A stretch of DNA of 64,000 bases. It comes from Rugalucina vietnamica (taxonomy: Eukaryota; Mollusca; Bivalvia; Lucinida; Lucinidae). This document shows positions 33,298-45,594 of the stretch, in pieces (position 1 is the first letter of the stretch; each line of letters begins with the position of its first letter). The stretch lies in the NCBI GenBank assembly GCA_964017185.1, contig OZ024870.1, positions 33,999,621-34,063,620 on the forward strand, written 5' to 3'. The translations under genes were made by a program, and so were the position numbers. Under the pieces are notes generated by a model. The model searched no databases, was not told the origin of the DNA, and saw only the letters and a list, made by a program, of their open reading frames with translations.

Positions 33298-33524
33298 GAG
33301 CCTTGATGCGACAAATCGCGGTTTCCTACCAGGTCCGACATAAACGGGTCTGTGCAGTCTCAGAAAATGGTCAAAAGCTTGAAATTTCGGATTTAGGAAG
33401 AAGAGAAATTTTACTATCCGAGTGGTGAAACCAAAGGCGCTGATCAGCTTCGCAGTTACTGCGAATCTGATCTGCGCCTTTGTTTTCGCATATGCAAAAT
33501 TCCGGTTTTCTCACGATGCGGCTC
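33298..33524 (-). mobile_element. FB-2 hairpin element, ATAT target duplication
   Basis: Starts GAGCC and ends GCGGCTC, with ATAT directly outside both ends (33294-33297, 33525-33528). The core AAAGGCGCTGATCAGCTTCG / CGAATCTGATCTGCGCCTTT forms a near-perfect stem. It splits a SINE-A unit; the intact unit at 36238-36535 has ATAT at the corresponding position. Second copy at 60209-60443. Confidence 0.82.
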
Positions 33525-33695
33525 ATATTATAATGTGCGGATGGTTAGACTCGGAACCTCTTTTCCTGGGCAGGCTCAGACCCGAGCGGTTAACCAGTAA
33601 TCAGTTAGCCAGTCAGCATCGTACAGGCTTTCACTGGAGGCATAATCAGCCCATCTATTTCCTTCTGGGGCCCCAATGGGTAGGGGCCCCTGTTT
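33525..33695 (-). repeat. 5' part of the SINE-A composite split by FB-2
   Basis: Inverted match to 36238-36362 (GGCTCAGACCCGAGCGGTTA; GGAAATAGATGGGCTgAT on the minus strand). A palindromic GGGGCCCC pair surrounds 33667-33690. Confidence 0.65.
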
Positions 33696-33989
33696 CAGTA
33701 TGACTTGCGATGTAACTAAAGTAGGGCATAAAACGCTGACACTACAACAAGAATATGATTCAGTGGTCTAAGTTTCAGATTTTTCTTAAATAGTTGCTAT
33801 TCGTCTTACTGCTGATATATATTACAAAGTACGTGATTTGGGACTTCACTTCAATGCTACACTGCTAAACTGCTGACAGCCCCACAAGCGTTGGCTCCGC
33901 CCCGACATGACTTAAAAATTTTTGACTGGAATGTTAAGCCTCCATACAAACAACCAAATTAACTGCTGACAGCCTACGGATATTTTTCC

Positions 33990-34165
33990 CAAATCGTGCT
34001 TGCTCATTGTGTAATGGTTAGAGTGTCGTAGGTTAGATCCAGAGCCGCATCATAAATAAGACCGTTTAAATGGTATCAGTGGCTACTTTGCTTGGTGCTC
34101 AGCAGTATAAGGCAAGCACTGGATTCTCTTCTTTCAAAATGTAGCATTACTTACATCTCGAAAAT
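33990..34165 (+). mobile_element. SINE copy, another tRNA head
   Basis: TTGTGTAATGGTTAGAGTGT (A box) and GGTTAGATCCAGAG (weak B box), then a body with TGGTATCAGTGGCTAC. A likely tail, GCATGACCTTAGCTACAGTA then TTAAGTGGGACGTAAAAAC, is at 34615-34670, apparently separated by AT-rich insertion. Confidence 0.5.
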
Positions 34166-34287
34166 ATATGAAAATGACTGAAAAAAAAAATAAAAAAATA
34201 AAAAAGGTCTGATACTGATCACTGTCTGTATACACTGGAGGACCATATGGAAGATTGTCAATTGTGCTAAATTTGTTGTCCTCCTAA

Positions 34288-34398
34288 AATATAAAATTTA
34301 TTTATTTATTTATTTATTATTATTATTTTTATTACAACACTTAAGAATACCCATACCAACAGCAAAACAAAAAAAAAAAATATATATATATATATATG
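34288..34398. repeat. Simple repeats (ATTT)n, (ATT)n, A-run, (TA)n
   Basis: TTTATTTATTTATTTATT-type run, then TTA units, an A12 run and about ten TA units. Confidence 0.9.
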
Positions 34399-34939
34399 TG
34401 AAAAAAATGACCACTGAAACTTGTCTATCTTGTACCCCCTTATAGGATAGTCCTTGGACGAAGTCGGTCAAGCAAAACATTGGTCAACCTGGTACAATAT
34501 CGACATACATGTACATGTATACAAAGCTCTGGGCCTATTGAACTGTTTTCAGAGTGGTACTGATCCAAGGTTTCTTCAGCCTTTCCGGTTAAAATTTAAA
34601 ATGAGCTAGTTTATCCGCATGACCTTAGCTACAGTATTAAGTGGGACGTAAAAACATTACCAAACAAGCCATTGAAGCAAAATTTAACTGTTTTGCCTAG
34701 ACATGTTATTTGCAACCTTGGGTCTAATGCATATACACAATGTAAATACTGACTCATAGGACGGTTGTGTCAAGTCATTATTTTTTTCTCTCACTTTCTT
34801 TGGTGTTTTGGCCGTACGTAATGTATTTCACAACTATTATTTAGTCATTGCGAGACAAAGCCATCCCTTTCTGGGTACGTAACCGGTACTTTGTGGCACT
34901 TGAATTTTTTTTTTGTTTGTTTTGGTTTTTTTTTTCCAA

Positions 34940-35283
34940 TTTTGCATCCCTTTCAAGCTTCTTTACTCATATCGAGACAAATCAATCGGTAGGTGTGGCG
35001 AAAACCGGAGTACCCGGGGAAAAACCACCTGACACACCCGCAAGCAGAACTATGCTTGTCCCACATGTGACTCATGCCCCGTGCGAGGTGCGAACCCACA
35101 GAGGTGAGATGATCGAATGATCAAGAGCACTGAAGTCAGCGACCTTAACCATTCGGCCACGGGGGCCGCCCGGAGCTTGAAGTGTCTTGCTCAGGGACAC
35201 TACATGGCGGAGGCGGGTATCGGACCGAATCATGACCTCTCAGTTGTTAGTCCGGTTCTCTGTTAGCAAACCAGGCTCCCCAC
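34940..35283 (-). mobile_element. SINE-B copy plus adjoining tRNA-like fragment
   Basis: 34940-35170 matches SINE-B end to end (tail ATCCCTTTCAAGCTTC, body CACACCCGCAAGCAGAAC, head GGCCACGGGGGCCGCC inverted). 35171-35283 continues with TGTCTTGCTCAGGGACACTA and GGTATCGGACCGAATCATG, a second tRNA-like minus-strand head; the phrase TCTTGCTCAAGGACAC recurs at about 48865. Confidence 0.7.
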
Positions 35284-36237
35284 GTTTTGCTAGGAGAGCC
35301 GCTTTTTCTTTTGTGTTTCTTGGGTGAATAAATTTAGTAATTGTCATAAAATCAAATTTCCATTACAGTCAAGTACTTGGTTTCGCAAAATGTTCTTGTC
35401 AATGATAAATCATTGCCATCAGAAGAATAGAATTTTAATTACTGCTAAACTATACCCGACAAGATGTAGACAAAGTCATATCCTTTACTTTGCAGGAAAG
35501 ATTTTTATGACCAAATTTTTCGTTTCTTGAAGCCATTACCTCATAGAAGCGAATATTTCAAAAGAAATTGTACATTCTTGCTGATTTTTTAGCCCCGGCA
35601 ATGTGTCATCCTACGTAAGTTTGAAGTATTGGGTTCTGGTCCAGCCTGTGTTTGCCATTAAATATAATGTAACAGTGTTTACAATTTTCTATATAATTTT
35701 ATGAGATCCTTCATGTACGTAATGTACATGGTTGTTTCCATGCATAATCGATGTTTCTTTGCTCTCGGTATGTAACAGTGTGACATCAGATGTCATAAAA
35801 TTTGACATGCAAAAAGCTACTAAAGATAAAAGATTGGTGTGAGTGAACTCATTCACAGATACTTATTTTAGAAAATTGCCAAGAGAACAAAAACTGATTA
35901 TTTGTTTTGAAGGTACTGGTAATACATGTTTAACCATGTTTTTAATAAGGATTTCCGGCGTCGGGAACGTTGCGTAACCGGAAACTCGACTGTACATTGT
36001 ATTTTAACAATATTTGAAGATCATCTCACCAAAAATCAACTCGGTAATATTGTATACTCTTCAATATTAAACATTAAACACACTCAATGAACATGCATTT
36101 TTGTACTTCAGGTTTTTATCATTCACCAAATATCACATTTGTAGCGCGTTGCATTGGCGCAAAGCCATCATATGCTGCTACAGTCTCCTCACATGGCTGA
36201 TGTATTATTCAATCAAAATGACAACCAAATAGTGCAT
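35284..36237. other. Noncoding stretch
   Basis: No gene or named repeat. Confidence 0.4.
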
Positions 36238-36535
36238 GGGGCCTAAAGAAATAGATGGGCTATTTGTGCTTCCGGGCAAAGCTTACACGCTTCTGATTGA
36301 CCAGCTGATTACTGGTATACCGCTCTGGTTTGAGCCAGCCCAGGAAAAGTGGTTCAAATCAAACCATCCATACATATAAGCCTTTGTGGCTTAGTTGGAT
36401 GGTTATATTTGAAGCACTTGTTGAATGTCATGACATCCTCACTTTGGGTAAAAGTCCCATAAAATAGAGGCAATGTCCCGACATGACCTTTGCTTTTGAT
36501 TGGGACGTTAAGCATGAAGTCAAACAAAAACTTCC
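36238..36535 (+). mobile_element. SINE-A composite, uninterrupted
   Basis: 5' part AGAAATAGATGGGCTATTTG ... AGCCAGCCCAGGAAAAGTGG, then CTTTGTGGCTTAGTTGGATG, body ACTTTGGGTAAAAGTCCC and tail CCGACATGACCTTTGC ... TTGGGACGTTAAGC. It serves as the unoccupied reference for the FB-2 insertion at 33298. Confidence 0.7.
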
Positions 36536-36884
36536 TTTGCCATGTTTGCCTTCTGTGTTTGTTGATGCATATATATGGTAATGTCTGTGTCATGGTATCC
36601 TAGGGTGTGTTTCAAACATTTTGTGACCACAAATAAATTCAAACATGTGCTTGGACATGCTTTAAGGTCAAAATGCGTTGCAATGTGACATCTGGATATT
36701 GTGTGTCGAGTCTCAAGGAATAGATTAACATAATACGGTATGTTGAGTGCAGATTTCAATTTAATATCGCTACACACTTTGGCTCTAATTAGATGAAATC
36801 CGGGTGTATTTCCCAAAGCGAAGACAAAGATGTCCCATACAACATCCTTAAGGAGAAAAAACAACACTTTTATTCATTCCTTGA

Positions 36885-38060
36885 CTTCAACACTCTGGCA
36901 TAGTTGTCGGTACATGGCTTAGACCTGGCATCTATGATAGCGAATTATTGTGGTTTCTCCTACAGACGTGAGCGTACAGATCCTAAGGGTGAAGCAGTGA
37001 TTATCCTGGTCAAATCAACATTCCAGTCCCGTTCCAGACCTAAATTCAACACAAATGCTAAAATCTTGTGTGTCCAAATCTGTTTTGAAGAGCTTAGTAA
37101 ATCCCGAGACCTTATCACACAGTCAAACTCCCAAATTTGTATTTGGGGGATATCAACCTATCCAAAGTAGACTGACAACTCCTGACATCAATTACCCCTG
37201 ACTGTGAAAAACATGCATTCTAGCCAAACTGCCTAGAAACCTTTGATGACGTCCTGCTAGAGCAAATTGTGGCCTCCCCCTACGCGAGGTCAAAACATCC
37301 TGGATATTTTCTTTACTACAGTGTACCTCCTGGTCTGATGCACAATAGTTCTGTCATACCGGGTCTATCAGACCATAGCATAGTACTGGGAGAGGTAAAA
37401 CGTCGCCCTCAACTTACTCAGCAGGCCCACGTGACAAGTTTGCTGGTGAATCAATTTATAGAAAAAGCAAGTACTAGAGCCGAATTTCCTTGGATCAACA
37501 CGGAACGCCACAGACTAATGAGGAAAAGAGAGTGTACAGACACTGGTCCAGATCAATCAGACATGATGACTAGAAGAAAGTTTTAGACCAACACACTTGA
37601 TCCGCAGACTAACAGATAGAGTCTATGTAAAGTAGGCCTACCTGCTAGACATCATCAGGAAAAAATGCCCGTGACATGTATACACCCTTGAACCCCACTT
37701 TTAAAAAGCAAAACTGGGGTATGTATGGGGATACCGGGGAAACATAGATTGTGGGTACTCGTTAGAACCGACAATCTATGTGTTGAGCAAAAATAAGAAA
37801 AAATCTATTGAAAATTTTAATTTTTACAACTAAAGAAAAATCTGCATACTACATGTGTATGTTTTCCTAATGTACTAGGTATATAAGCAATAATGATGGA
37901 GATAACCATGACGACCCTCCTCCCATTGTCAAAAACAAGAAACAAAACTCCAGCCTGAACCACCCAAAACATGATTCTAGTGGAGTTGCAGCACTGAAAG
38001 TGGCGGCGGCCAATAAAACAGTTACAGAATACTCTGATAAGGCTTACATCCTAAAAGATT
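36885..38060 (+). pseudogene. LINE endonuclease and linker remnant, split by FB-1
   Basis: Frameshifted AP-type endonuclease: YCGFSYRRERTDPKGEAVII then LVK (36946-37010), LSKVDW near 37160, and PGLSDHSIVLGEV near 37350-37395, the C-terminal SDH motif. Next comes the linker FIEKASTRAEFPWINTERHR (37456-37515), and after the inserted hairpin element the segment HPKHDSSGVAALKVA, then KAYIL (about 37960-38060), normally just before the reverse transcriptase. The RT itself is absent. Several stops; dead. This order is typical of invertebrate CR1/L2-like non-LTR elements, though the clade is not settled. Confidence 0.75.
37660..37862 (+). mobile_element. FB-1 hairpin element inside LINE remnant
   Basis: Left outer end CCCGTGACATGTATACACCC, then CTTGAACCCCACTTTT and ACTGGGGTATG. 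Hairpin ACATAGATTGT (37742-37752) / ACAATCTATGT (37771-37781) with the inner core half deleted (GTTAGAACCG left). Right side TTGAGCAAAAATAAG, ending near ATGTTTTCC. It interrupts the LINE reading frame between its two linker pieces. Confidence 0.75.
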
Positions 38061-38082
38061 CTTAATAGTTTTTGTAAAGAGA

Positions 38083-38186
38083 TACAAGTAGGCAATCATC
38101 AGGAAAAGGCGCAATCAGAAAGAAACTCACACTCCAAATACCGAGGTGGGGAAAAAACTAAATCGACAATTAGGTTCGAATACTTA
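38083..38186 (+). repeat. Repeat G, copy 2, first part
   Basis: GGCAATCATCAGGAAAAGGC, then CACTCCAAATACCGAGG. Continues after the HINE at 40163-40200 (ATATATCGTAAGCCGAATGA). Confidence 0.7.
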
Positions 38187-40162
38187 GACCAGAGGACCAA
38201 TGGTCCTGTAAACACTCACCTGAGACCTGAGATATATAGTCTACATGTACCAATAAACTTGTTAGTCTAGAATGGTACAATGCATGTATACAACCCTAGG
38301 ACAGGGTCAGAATATCTCCTGGAGTCAATGTCTTTTTCAAATCATAAAAATTCAGTCCATTTGCCAATTAACTGCAAGTTTTGTCCTCCAAATGACATTT
38401 TAACAATTTTCTCCATTCAAATGCATGGGCGATCTAAGTTGACCTTGCCGTGAAATAGGTCAAGGTCATCCCAGTGTCATGATTTATACAAATTTTGTAG
38501 ACCTCCGTTCCTTAATGCTTCATGCCAAGTTTCAAAATCATAGGCCTTCTGGTTCTGAAAAAGAAGATTTTTAAAAAAAAAAGCTATTTATAGCCATGGC
38601 GGCCATCTTGGTCATGTGACCTTGACCATTTATATAAACTTTCATTTCCTCTTCCTAAGGATGCTCCGCATAAAGTTTGGCTTTGATTGGCTAAGCAGTT
38701 TCTGAGAAAAAGCTGTTTGAATATTATGGTCATCTACATGTATATAGCTCCGAGGCAGGGGCAGACAACCCCTGGGACTAAAATATTTTCATTCCTAATA
38801 AGTTTTCTGCCATTACATGACATTTTCCTATTTTTTTTTCCATTCAAATGCATGGGCGACCTAAGTTGACATTGCCGTAAATTAGGTCAAGGTCATTCCA
38901 GGGTCATGATTTATATAAATGTTGTAGAGATCTATTCCCAGATGCTTCATACCAAGTTTCAAAATCATAGGCCTTCTGGTTCTGAAGAAGAAGATTTTTA
39001 AACGTTTTTGCTATTTATAGCCATGGCGGCCATCTTGGTCATGTGACCTTGACCATTTATACAAACTTTTATTCCCTCTTCCTAAGGATGCTCCACAAAA
39101 AGTTTGGCTTTGATTGGCCTAGCGGTTTCAGAGAAGAAGGTGTTTCAATATTATGGTCATATACATGTATATAGCCCCGGGGCAGGGCTTGACACCCCCC
39201 TGGGCCCAAAATATTTTCTTTTAAACATAAATCTTCTGTCCATTTGTTCATTTCTAGCAAGTTTTCTGCCATTTAATTACATATTCCTATTTTTTCCCAT
39301 TCCAATGCATGGGAGACCTAAGTTGACCTTGCCGTAAAATAGGCCAAGGTCATCCCAGTGTCATGATTTGTATAAACTTTGTAGAGCTCCATTTCCAGAT
39401 GCTTCACACCAAGTTTCAAAATCATAGGCCTTCTGGTTCTGAAGAAGATTTTAAACGTTCTTGTTATTTATAGCCATGGCGGCCGTCTTGGTCATGTGAC
39501 CTTGACCATTTATATAAACTTTCTTTCCCCCTTCCCAAGGATGCTCCACATGAAGTTTGGCTTTGATTGGCCTAGCGGTTTGAGAGAAGAAGATGTTTGA
39601 ATATTATGGTCATACACATGTATATAGCCCCGGGGCAGGGGCAGATAAACCCCAGGGGCTAAAATTCACCATTAACATTAATCCTCTGTCCATTTGCCCA
39701 TTCCCAGTAAGTTTTACCCAATAAATAGCATTTTACCATTTTTTCCCATTCAAATGCATTGGCGACCTAAGTTGACCTTGCCGTAAAATAGGTCAAGGTC
39801 ATCCTAGGGTCATGATTTATATAAACTATGATGGGCCCGCGTCCCCGATGCTACATACCAAGTTTCGTGAAAATCGGCCCACTAGTTCTGGAGAAGATTT
39901 TTAAAGGTTTTTGCTATTTATAGCCATGGCGGTCATCCTGGTCATGTGACCTGGACCATTTATATAAACTTTCGTTCCCCCTTCCTAAGGATGCTCCAAA
40001 TAAAGTTTGGCTTTGATTGGCCAAGCGGTTTCAGAGGAGAAGATCTTTGAAATTGTGAACAACGGACGGACGACGGACGGACGGACGGACGACGGACGGA
40101 CGCCGGAGCATGGGTATACTATAAGCTCTCACCTGTGAGCCTTCGGCTCAGGTGAGCTAAAA
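38187..40162 (-). mobile_element. HINE, complete, inverted, inserted in repeat G
   Basis: Left edge ACCAGAGGACCAATGGTCCT with CACTCACCTGAG; right edge GGCTCAGGTGAGCTAAAA. Body of four about 450-bp units, each with TGCATGGGCGACCTAAGTTG, AATCATAGGCCTTCTGGTTC and CCATGGCGGCCATCTTGGTC. GGAC/GAC microsatellite at about 40050-40103 near the 5' end. Removing it rejoins repeat G. Confidence 0.85.
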
Positions 40163-40204
40163 TATATCGTAAGCCGAATGAGCAGCTATTCAGTCTCAGT
40201 ATAC

Positions 40205-41020
40205 CCGAAGTTGGCTTCTTTAAAAAGAAACCAATGAAAAGGTCAGCAGCAGGTTGATACCTTTTGCTCTAGATTTCAGTGTTGTTGATTCTCTGGTTTG
40301 TCATTAATTTCGATTCCCATACGTTTCAGTTTCGTATAAATATCGTTTCTTGTTATGAACGCTTGACCAGTGTGTGTATCTGTCACTCACGGCATTGACT
40401 AAAATTTCTGATGTTACAGAATCAAAACTAATTCTAAAGAGAACACGAGAACACGATTACAATCAAATATGTCGATATGTCACAGTGTAGAAAACCATTT
40501 GGCAGTGCAGTCAATTTGTGACAGAGTTCTGAATTTTGACTTGCAGCCACACTACCGGAAAGAGACCCATGGGTCCGATGTGATGGACTAAAAGTCAGCC
40601 GTATAGAGTTCCTATAGTTTCTGTACCCCTCACCAGGGTATCTACGATCTTAACTTAGATGCGCTATGATAAGAAGTCGCCACGATCGAGACTGCTTGCT
40701 AGATATTTACCGCTTTTTGACAGGGAGTGTCAACAATGGATAAATTAAATTGTTTGCGGTGAACTGTCTAGTCAACATAGACGGGTTCACTTGTTTTTAT
40801 TAAGCGCTTTATGTGACAAAACGCGTAATTGAGAGAGAGCAGTCGATCATGGGGACAATTTTCTTCATATTCAAAGTAAACACTGTGGAAAAGGTCCTGA
40901 GGGACCTTTTCCAATAAAAAATACATGTATTAAAACGCACATAATGTTCAAACAGCACAAAATTCGACTCCAAAACACAAAACAAACAAATAGAACCACA
41001 GCAGGAGAATGGCATTGGAA
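40205..41020 (+). repeat. Dispersed repeat H, copy 1
   Basis: Direct match to 58245-59060: AGTTGGCTTCTTTAAAAAGA, GAAAAGGTCAGCAGCA, CTAATTCTAAAGAGAA, TATGATAAGAAGTCG, GAGTGTCAACAA. The last 70 bases resemble the end of repeat G. No coding frame kept between copies. Confidence 0.7.
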
Positions 41021-41243
41021 CTTTTTGCTATTCTGCAATAAGTTGTCATTGCTGATCATGGGAACAAAACATGTATATTACAACAATTATTTGTTTCATT
41101 TACATTAAGCTAATCAGCCAATTCTTGCCAAATTGTCACATTGGTAAATGTTAAAGTACTGGAGCTGGTTGCAACCCACTGGTGCAGACTAAATTACGAA
41201 CTGCAGTAAGATTAAAAAAAGCGGAAAAGTGTAAAAGCCAGAA

Positions 41244-41992
41244 AAACGACTAAGTTCAATTGCGAAAAAGTAATAAAAAAGTTAGGATTATATTCAAACC
41301 ACGTGCATATCTTCAAAGCATGGTCAATACATCGTTAAAGTTTCCGATAAGAATCAGAATAAAACTGAAGGAGGAGTTGCGCACACGAGGTACCCACCGT
41401 CCATTCATTTTCATTGTCGAAATGTCCGAAAAAAGTGTCAAAAATTAATCTGAGGACTATATCCAAATCGCACACATATCTTCAAAGCATGGTCAAGACA
41501 TCTGTAAAGTTTCAACTGCAGAATCGGAATAAAACTGAAGGAGAAGTTGCGCACACAAGGTACCCACTGTCCATTCACTTTCATTGTCAAAATGTCCGAA
41601 AAAATGACGATTAAGTTCAAATTGCAAAAAAAGTGTCGAAAAATAATCTGAGGATTATATCCAAATCCCATGCATATGTTCAAAGCATGGTCAAGACATC
41701 TGTAAAGTTTCAAAAGAATCGGAATAAAACTGAAGGAGGAGTTGCGCACACAAGGTACCCACCGTCCATTCACTTTCATTGTCAAAATGCCCGAATAATG
41801 ATAAGTTAAAATTGCGAAAAAGTGTCAAAAATTAATCTGAGGGTTATATCCAAATCACAGACACATCTTCAAAGCATGGTCAAGACATATCAAAAGTTTT
41901 AAAAGAATCGGAATAAAACTGTAGGAGGAGTTGCGTGCACAAGGTACATACTCCTATAGGGGGACGGAAGGACAGAAGGACGGAATGACGGA
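41244..41992 (+). mobile_element. Pearl-like tandem element, about 4 units of 188-199 bp
   Basis: Each unit has AATCTGAGGATTATATCCAA, TTCAAAGCATGGTCAAGACA, CGGAATAAAACTGAAGGAGG and GTCCATTCACTTTCATTGTC. The array ends in a GGACGGAAGG microsatellite (41961-41991). A tandem core with a GGAC-type microsatellite is the reported plan of Pearl elements in bivalves; true termini were not found. Confidence 0.75.
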
Positions 41993-43709
41993 AATCCAAA
42001 AACTATGTCCCTCCGCTTTTCTTCGAAAACCAGTAAAGCTAGGACATATCTTAGGACACGCAGGCTTATGTGTAGTGTGTGTATGGCATGTTGCTTGTTA
42101 TAATTGTGGTGGCCAAAAACTGTTTTATGTTGTCAATTTATATAGTCAAGTCAAAATCTCTTTATTCCCTCGAAGTCACGTAGATAGCTCATTTGATTAT
42201 AGATCAAGTAACCGAGACCGTATAGATCTACTATAATACTTAAGTTTAGCAATTTTTTTATTCATTATTATTTCCGAACGAACAACGAACATCAAGTTTA
42301 TTTTCTCTCAAGTCACATAATGACAATATGAGGTATTGACAAATATTAAACAGTATAAATCAACATACATTGTGGCACGGCAACAGTACATATTTATAAA
42401 AACAAACACCGAATGACGCAGTAGACAATCAGGAGGGGGTGGAGATAAAATGATTAGAATGTAAGAATAGGGATAGAGGGAGAGAATAAAGAGAAAATAG
42501 TATGAAAGTCTAAAGCATGGAGAAAGGGATAACAGTTTATTAAGCGACTATATAACATCGTTTTGATAGTGTGTAGGGCATTGCTCAACTCTATAACAAG
42601 AATCTACAGAACATGATTTTGATTGGGTGTAGAGCATGGAGTTTAATTTCATTATCAGTATACATGAATTAGGTACATGTATGCGGCAATAACACCAAAA
42701 ACTACGTAACAAGTATGACAACATACATTCGTTATAAGATAACCACTATCGGTCATTCTGCAATGTTTAACATCAGTTGTTTCCCTAACATTAATTTCAC
42801 ATACAAATATTAAGGGACAAATTGTTTTTAATTACACAGGAAGATGAAAGGAGAGAGAGCGAAAGGGGAAGGACTAAACAAGGGGAGAAAAAAAAACAGA
42901 AAAAAGGAAAAAGAAAAAGAAAGAAAGAAAAATCAGTACAACAACATTTTTCAGTTCAATGGCTTTTACAGTACACAAGATGGAGCTCGATTTTCTCGTG
43001 CAGTAACAAACCCATTGAGGTATATTAAATACGTGTTAAACACAGTAGTGTAAATTGTGAATGGATTGAATGCGTAAATATAATTCGAATTGTAGCAATC
43101 TGATGGGCGAGTATGAGGAAAAAAGTATGTTTGTACACATCAGCTTTCCTTAGCACACCACGGGAACACCTCCAAAAACGGAGAAGATAGCCACAAATTT
43201 CAGGTATAATGCAGTATTGAACTGAGACTGAATATGTGATAGATTTTGTACCTGCAGGGCCATACTCTGTACGTATCATTTGGATACTCACAGCGTACAA
43301 CTGCAGCGTAATCATCTAATACTAATTTCTGTAATTTAATAGAGACATAGAGTATGGAGGTGCCCCGTGATGAGCCTTACAAATTGCAAAGACCATGATC
43401 AAACTGATCTTCTCTATATCGTAAACATGCATGCACTTTTCTAGGGTCTGTCTGTTGCAGTAAATAAGCTAATGAGCCTTTCCCACCGCGCCCCTTATAT
43501 TCAAAATCAAAATGTTTAAAAATTTCGATACGCTTTTAGAATGTCAAGTGATGCTCAAACTCATGCTTCGAGACGAGTTTATGTGCTTTTCTCACGTTCA
43601 CGAGTTGCTACGTTACGTTTAAAAATCATTCAAATCACGTGCCCAGCATTCCACGTGCATCGCATGTTATCAATTGTTGCCTTGTTGGATTGGTAAAAAT
43701 TTCATAACG
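41993..43709. other. Noncoding stretch
   Basis: No gene called. A 65-codon purine-rich frame near 42822-43028 (KGKRKRKKEK-like) is low complexity only. Confidence 0.4.

Positions 43710-43753
<44 letters not shown>
43710..43753. repeat. A44 homopolymer
   Basis: 44 consecutive A followed by CAACAACAA. No retrotransposed copy was recognised upstream. Confidence 0.9.
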
Positions 43754-43754
<1 letters not shown>

Positions 43755-45590
43755 AACAACGAAATGGCATTTGAAAAATTCCGTGAGGGGACGTCGTCAT
43801 GACCTGACGTTAAACCAGCGTAACACGAATATCAATATGTTCGGTGCAGACATAAAGAATAAGTAAGCAAATTGAATTTTTTTAAGCTTGCTAGAGTACG
43901 ACCAATCTCCTAGAACCATATTCCATCAGCTGATATCATCAAAAACCGTCATCATGACGCCAGACATCGTAAGGCTATGATGATATTGGGCAATGTCAAT
44001 TTGACGTCATAGTGACGTAATCGATCGAATAAATAATTAACGACATGGAAAGATGGATTTGTTTTGGAACAGCTGACAGAAAACAAACTGCGTGGTGCAA
44101 ACACCGTAAATATTGCCGATAGGTTTTTGGTCCTGTATACGTGTAACGTAAACGTGCAAGACTAGACTTAACCACATCACATCAAACCTTTTAGGCCTAA
44201 TAAGCGTTTTCGTAAAAGCGAAATCGCTTGTCAATTTAGCAATAAAACACTTATGGGGTCACCTCGGGAGAAAGGCCAGGGAACAAAATGACGTCAGTTA
44301 CGTCATATACCGGGGGCATTACCTGGTACCAGAAGGAACGAAATCTCTACGATCATGGTACTGTATTCCTCTTGAGTACAAGATGTTAAATGACTGTTTT
44401 GGGAATAAAATGTTAACTTTTCAGATGCCGAGAAACAATGTGAATTTCGAGGTAAACCCCTGTAAACTTTGACGCAGCGTAATTGCGCCAGGAAAAGATG
44501 GCTTTCCGGCAAAAAGTGGAAAGTGTGGTTCCTTAAGGTTTAAATATTGATGGGTTAAAGAGTTTAGTTCAGTTCATCTTCATACCATTTGCAATTAAGC
44601 CTTAATAGTAATATAGAAAGGGAGCAAATGTTGGTAGCGGCTGCTTAGCTTATATGACCGTGCTATTTCCCCTTGGTACTAAAGGAGTACATTAATAGAC
44701 TGGTGCCGGATTTTGAGACGTGTAGCTTGTTCCTCCGGATTCGAATGGTGGTTTTTATTTGCTACAGGCGTCCAGTGGCCACGTGGTTTGGTATGCCAGA
44801 GATCTATTTGTTTGACCGTCAGGACTGGTATGGTTTCATTGAGTTACCATGAGGACATCTCACAATTAATGTTGTGAATTCAGGTGACTGCAAAGTCCAT
44901 CCCAGCATTTAATATTACTGATCGTAACTTGCGGTATTTCTGGTTATATTATGGTTCTTTTTATGTTTTGTGTCGATTCTTATGCTGTCAACGGAGGCGA
45001 CATCATATATTTAAAATAACTTCGGGTAACTAGTTTAAACATTATATTTATTCAAAATTTAATATAACACACAAACAAAATGTCAAATACAAATCATAAA
45101 ATGGTAACTAATGTTTTGGGAGATAGCTGCTCGATTGACTTTAAACAAGTAAAATGACATCTACATGTACCTACATCTTCAGATAGATATTGTGTTTGAA
45201 ATAGATATGTTTCTTGATCATTCATAAATGTTTATAAATGCAGTACTGTTGTTTTAAGTTCTATCTACAATTAACCACACATCTAAGATATCAAATAATG
45301 GTCCTACGCTCAATTGACTATCATTTTATCCAGGTGTTTAAATGGGAGTGTGTGTTACGTTTTGTGTAAAATTAGGCGCGTAGATTTGACCATGCTTCGA
45401 AATATGCCATGCTCATTTTTATCTTAATTTGCGATTGATCGTATCGCCTTTAAATATATACTTCTAAATAAATTGTAAGCATTAAGATCATTAAGAGTGA
45501 ATTCAAACAAATCTGCTTTTCTCGAAACACTGAAATTCGTCCAAACACATTTTTGAAAATAGAGATATTAGTCCTGAACTTCAATATCAT
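43754..45590. other. Noncoding stretch
   Basis: No gene. TGACGTCA-like (CRE-type) half sites are frequent at 43920-44010 and 44288-44310, but nothing shows that they act. Confidence 0.35.
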
Positions 45591-45594
45591 GTAG

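Noticed and set aside
42822-43053. Lys/Arg-rich frames (KGKRKRKKEK type)
   Set aside because: Simple purine-rich tract with two overlapping frames and no supporting exon structure.
43710-43753. Processed pseudogene with poly(A) tail
   Set aside because: No coding remnant precedes the A-run and no flanking duplication was seen.
43920-44310. Cluster of TGACGTCA-like sites as a CRE promoter
   Set aside because: No adjacent gene or start site; such short words are expected by chance.
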